DNA of 64,000 bases from contig CAJUCC010000058.1 of NCBI GenBank assembly GCA_910585205.1, positions 1 to 64,000 of the forward strand, written 5' to 3'. Both the position numbers and the translations under genes were made by a program. Each line of letters begins with the position of its first letter. The stretch's first letter is position 1. Source of the stretch: an uncultured Lachnospiraceae bacterium (GTDB lineage Bacteria; Bacillota; Clostridia; Lachnospirales; Lachnospiraceae). Positions 59,994 to 64,000 of the stretch are shown piece by piece. The notes below the pieces were generated by a model. The model saw nothing but the letters and a program-made list of their open reading frames with translations. It did not search any database and was not told the origin of the DNA.

Positions 59994-60052
59994 CCTTCTA
60001 CCTCCTGCCTAACATTTCCCCATCATTTACAGCATTCTTCATCTGTTTAGAA

Positions 60053-60085
60053 ACAAAGGGAGGGACCCGCCAGGAATCCCTCCCT
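60053..60085 (-). terminator. attenuating terminator after ytfQ-like gene
   Basis: AGGGAGGGA pairs with TCCCTCCCT around an 11-base loop, then TTTGTTT on the minus strand. It again sits between binding-protein and ATPase genes. Confidence 0.75.
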
Positions 60086-60107
60086 ACATGTCAGAGTCCG
60101 CTGTCTC

Positions 60108-61223
60108 TTAGTAAGCGCGGCCTGCTAAGATTTCTTCTGTCATTGTCGTAGCATACTGGCTTTCAATACCAGGTGCAACGAATGCCTCATCGTTTACCAG
60201 TGTGGTAGCTTCATAGTCTTCGCCATTGTGCATCTTCTGGATTACTTCTGCAACAACTGCAGCCTGAATCGGGTTACACTCTACGTTGCAGTTGATTGCG
60301 CCGTCCAGTGTGTACTGTAATCCGTCATGTGTAGCGTCGAAGGAGATGATGATAACGTCGCCGTCAACACCATATGTGATACCTGCTGCCTTCATTGCGT
60401 CCATTGCGCCGTATGCTTCGTTGTCGTTGTGGCATACAACTACGTTGAACTGTCCTTCATAGGATTTGATGAAGGATTCCATAACTTCCTGTCCGCCGTC
60501 CTGTGTGAAGTCACCGGACTGAGAATCCAGGATCTTCCATTCGCTGTGCTGTGCCGCAACTTCATTGAAGCCTTCGGAACGTCCCAGTGTTGCGGAAGCG
60601 CCTACGGAACCTTCGATTACGAGGATGTTAGCTTCTTCGCCGTTCAGATATTCTGCCAGCCAGTTACCTGCTGTAATGCCTTCGTTTTTGGTGTTGGTTC
60701 CCACCCATGCATCGTACATATCAGCGCCTGCGTCGATCTCACGGTCAGCGATAATAACCGGAATGCCTGCATCCTGTGCTTCCTGAAGAACGGTATCCCA
60801 TCCTGCTGTCTCGATCGGAGCGATGATGATATAATCAAGCTGCTGTGTAATGAAGTTACGAACTGCTTCCAACTGTACCGCGTTGTCATTGTCGCAGTCG
60901 ATCAGGCTGAGTTCATAGCCGTTCTCTGCGCTGAATACATCCTGATAGTTCTGTGTGTTCGCTGTACGCCAGTCGGATTCATGTCCAACCTGTGCGTAAC
61001 CAACCGTGATGACATCGCCGCTTGCTGCGGGCGCTTCTGCGCCGTCATCCGCTGCCGCATCTTCTGCTGCCGCGTCATCTGCAGGTGCCGCGTCCTCAGC
61101 GGGCGCCTCTGCTGCCGGCGCTTCCGCCGCAGGTGCCGCTGCCTGATCTGCGCCGCCGCATCCTACAACTGCCGCTGCAACCATGGCTGTCGCAAGTAAT
61201 ACTGATAATTTCTTTCTTAACAT
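60108..61223 (-). CDS. ytfQ: YtfQ-like sugar-binding lipoprotein (galactofuranose type)
   Basis: The 371-residue lipoprotein has signal/lipobox VVGCGG (Cys near 21), an Ala/Glu/Asp linker, and a binding domain whose blocks follow E. coli YtfQ closely: TVGYAQVGHESDWRTA, AVRNFITQQLDYIIIAPIET, SQSGDFTQDGGQEVMESFIK. YtfQ binds galactofuranose; related pyranose or furanose sugars cannot be excluded. ATG 61223 has GGAGGAACTATTAC upstream; the longer open frame crosses the promoter leader. First gene of the ytfQ-ytfR-ytfT-yjfF order. Confidence 0.93.
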   Translation of the reverse strand: MLRKKLSVLLATAMVAAAVVGCGGADQAAAPAAEAPAAEAPAEDAAPADDAAAEDAAADDGAEAPAASGDVITVGYAQVGHESDWRTANTQNYQDVFSAENGYELSLIDCDNDNAVQLEAVRNFITQQLDYIIIAPIETAGWDTVLQEAQDAGIPVIIADREIDAGADMYDAWVGTNTKNEGITAGNWLAEYLNGEEANILVIEGSVGASATLGRSEGFNEVAAQHSEWKILDSQSGDFTQDGGQEVMESFIKSYEGQFNVVVCHNDNEAYGAMDAMKAAGITYGVDGDVIIISFDATHDGLQYTLDGAINCNVECNPIQAAVVAEVIQKMHNGEDYEATTLVNDEAFVAPGIESQYATTMTEEILAGRAY

Positions 61224-61341
61224 GTAATAGTTCCTCCCTTTCTTTTCCGGTGCCTGCACCGTTTGTAGTTCTATTTTTTCATAAAGCGGCAGAACAGTCA
61301 ATGCAAGTTCCCCCTGTTTTTTGATCTTTGTCACAATATCC

Positions 61342-61403
61342 AATACAGATTTTTTAATATTTTATAAATTTTAATACAGGTTTTTCAAAATTTATAAATT
61401 TTT
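61342..61403. repeat. imperfect 31-base tandem direct repeat with internal palindrome
   Basis: Two copies (61342-61372 and 61373-61403) share AATACAG and a TTTATAAATTTT core. The second contains the perfect 16-base palindrome AAAATTTATAAATTTT (61387-61402). A third core is at 61578-61589. The repeats overlap the ytfQ promoter candidate, so operator function for the divergent regulator is likely but inferred. Confidence 0.6.
61361..61388 (-). promoter_or_regulatory. promoter candidate for the ytfQRT-yjfF operon
   Basis: On the minus strand TTGAAA (61383-61388) and TATAAA (61361-61366) are 16 bases apart. Both lie within the direct-repeat array. The intergenic region 61224-61731 holds no other gene; it is AT-rich regulatory DNA. 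Confidence 0.45.
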
Positions 61404-61632
61404 ATGATTTACCAGTATTTTTTTATGATTTTTTCCGGTTCTAAATCTATAATCGACGTTTTTTCCCTCCTGTATCTGGTCGTTTTTTCGGTTACTTTTC
61501 TGATGTGTTCACAATTTATTCATTTTTAAATCTCAATTTGTTCATTTATATATCGTCGTCTGACATTCCCGGCACATAAAATTTATAAAAAAAACACCCC
61601 TGCGGCAATATTTTATGATTTTATGATATAAT
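61400..61632. repeat. dispersed TTTTATGATTT repeats and -10 box of the regulator gene
   Basis: TTTTATGATTT occurs at 61400-61410, 61421-61431 and 61611-61621, with the overlapping variant TTTTATGATAT at 61619-61629. The last copy leads into TATAAT (61627-61632), the likely -10 of the rightward regulator gene; its -35 is poor, so activation or autoregulation through the repeats is possible. Confidence 0.55.
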
Positions 61633-61731
61633 ATGAGCGTCTATCGAAGTTTTCACGGGTCCGTCGGGCAGGGTATCGTCCCGCCGGAGATACTGCGCCG
61701 AACGGCATCGTCTATTATGGAGGAAAATCAA

Positions 61732-62820
61732 ATGCCGGCAAAATATGTCCGCCTTGCGGAACAGCTAAAAAAATTGATCCTGCAAAATACAGGCGGTGAA
61801 TATAAACTGCCCTCCGAGCACAAACTCTGCGGCCAGTACCATGTCAGCCGGCAGACAGTCCGGGCGGCTCTCCGTCTTCTGGCGCAGGAGGGACTGATCG
61901 AAAAGCGCCCCGGCTCCGGTTCCTTTTCCACCGGTCTGGGCGCCATGAAAAACGAGATTGCCATTATCGTAAACAATGCCGAAGAATATACAACACCGGC
62001 CCTGCTCGCCGACATCAAATCCGCGCTGCACGAAAAGAGATACACCCTGTCTGTATATTCTACCGGATCGCGGATCGCCGCCGAACGCCAAATCCTTACT
62101 GCACTCACCGGCTCCTCCATACGCGGTATGATCGTGGAGGGAACGCGGTGCGCACTGCCCAACCCCAATCTGGACCTGTACGAGCGGCTCCGTCAGGAGG
62201 GAACCGCCATCCTCTTTCTCGGCGGTCATTATCCCGCCTTTCCCGCCGGCATCTATATCCGGGATGACAATTACTATGGCGGCTATCTGCTCGCAAAACA
62301 CCTGATACGCGGCGGACATACCCGAATCGGCGGTATCTTCCGCATCGACGAGCTACAGGGACTGGAGCGCTATCATGGCTTTATGGCGGCGCTGCGTGAC
62401 TTCGGTATTCCGGCCGACGACGAACGGATTGTCTGGTATGCCTCCCCGGAGCTGGAAGCGCTCGAGGAGCGATCGGACACGGGGTTTCTGACCGGATTTC
62501 TGCGCCGTCAGGCACGGCTCTGTTCCGCTCTGATCTGCCAGAATGACGAAATCGCCTACTGGCTGATCCGCGAACTGCAGTATGGCGGTATCCGGGTCCC
62601 GGATGAAATCTCCGTTGTCTCTTTTGACAACAGTTACCTCAGTGAATTAAGCGCCGTCCGTATTACTTCGCTCTCCCATCCGCCCCACGAGCCCGGTAAT
62701 ACGGCGGCGCGCACACTGCTGCGCATGATCCAGGGGCAGACCGTCCTCCCGGAAGAATTGCCCTGGAGTCTCATAGCGAAAGACAGCGACGCCCCCTGCA
62801 CGGAAGCGCCGCTTATCTGA
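61732..62820 (+). CDS. AraR-like GntR/LacI fusion regulator (paralogue)
   Basis: The 362-residue protein has a GntR winged helix (about 5-68; KLPSEHKLCGQYHVSRQTVR, KRPGSGSFSTG) joined to a LacI-like sensor domain (about 75-350; EIAIIVNNAEEYTTPALL, RIGGIFRIDELQGLERYHGF, VSFDNSYLSELSAVRITS). Architecture and length are those of AraR. Being divergent from the ytfQ operon, it probably controls that operon and itself. ATG 61732 has GGAGGAAAATCAA upstream; an upstream ATG at 61633 overlaps the -10 box and cannot be the start. Confidence 0.9.
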   Translation: MPAKYVRLAEQLKKLILQNTGGEYKLPSEHKLCGQYHVSRQTVRAALRLLAQEGLIEKRPGSGSFSTGLGAMKNEIAIIVNNAEEYTTPALLADIKSALHEKRYTLSVYSTGSRIAAERQILTALTGSSIRGMIVEGTRCALPNPNLDLYERLRQEGTAILFLGGHYPAFPAGIYIRDDNYYGGYLLAKHLIRGGHTRIGGIFRIDELQGLERYHGFMAALRDFGIPADDERIVWYASPELEALEERSDTGFLTGFLRRQARLCSALICQNDEIAYWLIRELQYGGIRVPDEISVVSFDNSYLSELSAVRITSLSHPPHEPGNTAARTLLRMIQGQTVLPEELPWSLIAKDSDAPCTEAPLI

Positions 62821-62824
62821 ACCG

Positions 62825-64000
62825 CTATCCCTTTACCCCGCTGCGGTACTCCCGAGGCGTACAGCCCTGTGTCTTTTTAAACACGAAGCTGAAATAATGC
62901 GGATCCTTAAAGCCCACTTCCACGGCAATGTCACCGGCATGCTTCTCAGTCTGCCGCAGCAGTTGTTTCGCCTTTTCCATCCGCTTCTGCGTCACATATT
63001 CCGTAAACGTCATTTCCATCTCACGGCTGAACATTGTACTGAAATAGTTGGCGCTGACTTCCACGGCGCCCGCCGCCTCGTTCAGAGAGATTGTATCCCT
63101 GGCATAGTTTTCTTCGATATATTCCATCGCTTTCTTCAGAAGCTTTTTTCCCTGACTGTCCATAGCCCGGTTGCTCAGATCGAGTGCTCTGTGCATCAGC
63201 TCCAGCATATACGGCTTCATTTCCTCCGCGCTCAGGCCCGCGTGATGCGGCCCCTGTGTCTCAATGCCGTCCAGAAGTTCCTCCTCCCGGTATCCGAGAC
63301 GGACCACAAAGGCGATCGTCGTAAAGCGGATACTGAGTGTCAGATAATCCCGGAACATCCGCGACTGCAGCGCCTTGCTCTGGCTCTCCAGATATCCGTC
63401 CACAAAGTCTTCGATCTCCTCCACCTGCCCCCGCATCAGAAAATTTTTGATAATTTCCGGGTCGGCTTTCGCTATGTCCACACCGCCCAGAGAACCGCTC
63501 TCTCTCATCTGCCCGAGCGTTCCGTCTTCCATTGTCAGAATATGCTGTCCCGGTTTCAGAAAGCGGGAAGACATCATATGATTCACTTTGCTGTATACCT
63601 GCGGCAGGAGGCTTAAGCGTGTAACCGGCTCCCCGATTGCCAGAAACCATTCCAGCTCACTGTCATGGCCGGAACAAATGCGGATAATGTTTTTCCGGCA
63701 CCTGTCACGCAGTTCTTCCATCTGTTCTTCTTCGCCCTTCATCAATATGCCATATGTATTGATATTCCAGCGAAAGATCAGATATTCGGGATAGCGCAGA
63801 AAACAGCGGGTCAATTCCTCCCGTTTTCCTGCCGTCAGGCGCGAGTCCTGTGAGCGCTCCTGTGCATCCCGCTTTTCCCAAAGGCTCACCATGGCCAGAT
63901 TATATGCCGCCGCATCCAGCTCCAGCGACAGACGCTGCGCGCCTTCATAAATCTCCTGAACCGAAATATGTCCTTCAAATACCTTTTCAAAGAAATTGCG
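62825..64000 (-). CDS. YesN-type AraC response regulator (N-terminus beyond window edge)
   Basis: The frame is open to the right edge, giving at least 391 residues without a start in view. The C-terminal AraC double helix-turn-helix is complete (VEVSANYFSTMFSREM, VGFKDPHYFSFVFKKTQGCTP). Upstream is a large central domain typical of YesN regulators. The receiver domain would lie outside the window. An in-frame ATG at 63892 is internal, since coding sequence (AAAYNLAM) continues before it. It is convergent with the AraR-like gene, four bases apart, with no terminator between them. Confidence 0.88.
   Translation of the reverse strand, partial: RNFFEKVFEGHISVQEIYEGAQRLSLELDAAAYNLAMVSLWEKRDAQERSQDSRLTAGKREELTRCFLRYPEYLIFRWNINTYGILMKGEEEQMEELRDRCRKNIIRICSGHDSELEWFLAIGEPVTRLSLLPQVYSKVNHMMSSRFLKPGQHILTMEDGTLGQMRESGSLGGVDIAKADPEIIKNFLMRGQVEEIEDFVDGYLESQSKALQSRMFRDYLTLSIRFTTIAFVVRLGYREEELLDGIETQGPHHAGLSAEEMKPYMLELMHRALDLSNRAMDSQGKKLLKKAMEYIEENYARDTISLNEAAGAVEVSANYFSTMFSREMEMTFTEYVTQKRMEKAKQLLRQTEKHAGDIAVEVGFKDPHYFSFVFKKTQGCTPREYRSGVKG

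Noticed and set aside
61633..61731. Upstream ATG extending the AraR-like regulator by 33 codons
   Set aside because: The ATG overlaps the -10 box and there is no ribosome site; the ATG at 61732 has GGAGG and gives AraR family length.

Overview
The window looks like a chromosomal segment of a Clostridia, most probably a Lachnospiraceae (gut-type Firmicutes). The evidence is a pfkA-dnaX-ybaB-recR gene block, a large Firmicutes-type SRP RNA beside tadA, YesM/YesN two-component pairs, a PocR-domain hybrid kinase, AraR (GntR-LacI) regulators, an MsmK-type shared sugar ATPase, split transketolase, strong AGGAGG ribosome binding sites and Ala/Glu-rich lipoprotein linkers ending in GCGG. Species cannot be fixed from sequence alone. 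No phage, insertion sequence, CRISPR array or obvious foreign island was seen.

Layout. 1-824: 5' end of a 16S rRNA gene (minus strand) with its leader hairpins and tandem promoters. 825-9031: minus-strand housekeeping (TraX-like, CvpA, DUF5711, a membrane-anchored unknown, galM, recR, ybaB, dnaX, pfkA). 9142-9339: tRNA-Ser(CGA) with its own promoter and terminator. 9365-14212: tightly overlapping operon of ECF sigma factor, probable anti-sigma factor and a three-gene FtsX-type ABC exporter. 14909-17861: a P-type cation ATPase preceded by a clear yybP-ykoY (Mn2+) riboswitch and its terminator. 17863-26700: alpha-galactoside unit (GH36 enzyme, two permeases, lipoprotein binding protein, YesN/YesM regulators) without its own ATPase. 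26758-27822: SRP RNA, small orf, tadA. 27809-36312: accessory genes, including the MsmK-type ATPase with a CdaR/PucR regulator, YesL-like protein, a double-HD (HD-GYP) protein, acetyltransferases and a D-lactate dehydrogenase-like protein. 36402-42023: metG and a PocR hybrid kinase/response regulator pair. 42039-54117: L-arabinose operon containing ChvE/GguAB-type transporter, AraR, AraA, FGGY kinase, AraD, split transketolase and Rpe. 54138-56377: small genes. 56397-64000: YtfQRT-YjfF-type (galactofuranose-like) transporter, a divergent AraR paralogue with a repeat-rich promoter region, and the start-truncated part of another YesN regulator.

How the genes fit together. Most of the right half is sugar scavenging. 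Alpha-galactosides are imported and split, and the MsmK ATPase 9 kb away can power that importer. Arabinose is imported, isomerised, phosphorylated and epimerised to xylulose-5-phosphate; Rpe and transketolase from the same gene run then feed it into glycolysis, where pfkA lies at the other end of the window. Binding-protein genes are each separated from their membrane or ATPase genes by a hairpin, which would give more binding protein than transporter. The main items worth testing are the Mn2+ riboswitch with its single-site P-type ATPase, a start codon whose Shine-Dalgarno is buried in a hairpin, operator-like repeats at two sugar operons, and a kinase/regulator pair with degenerate receivers and no output domain.
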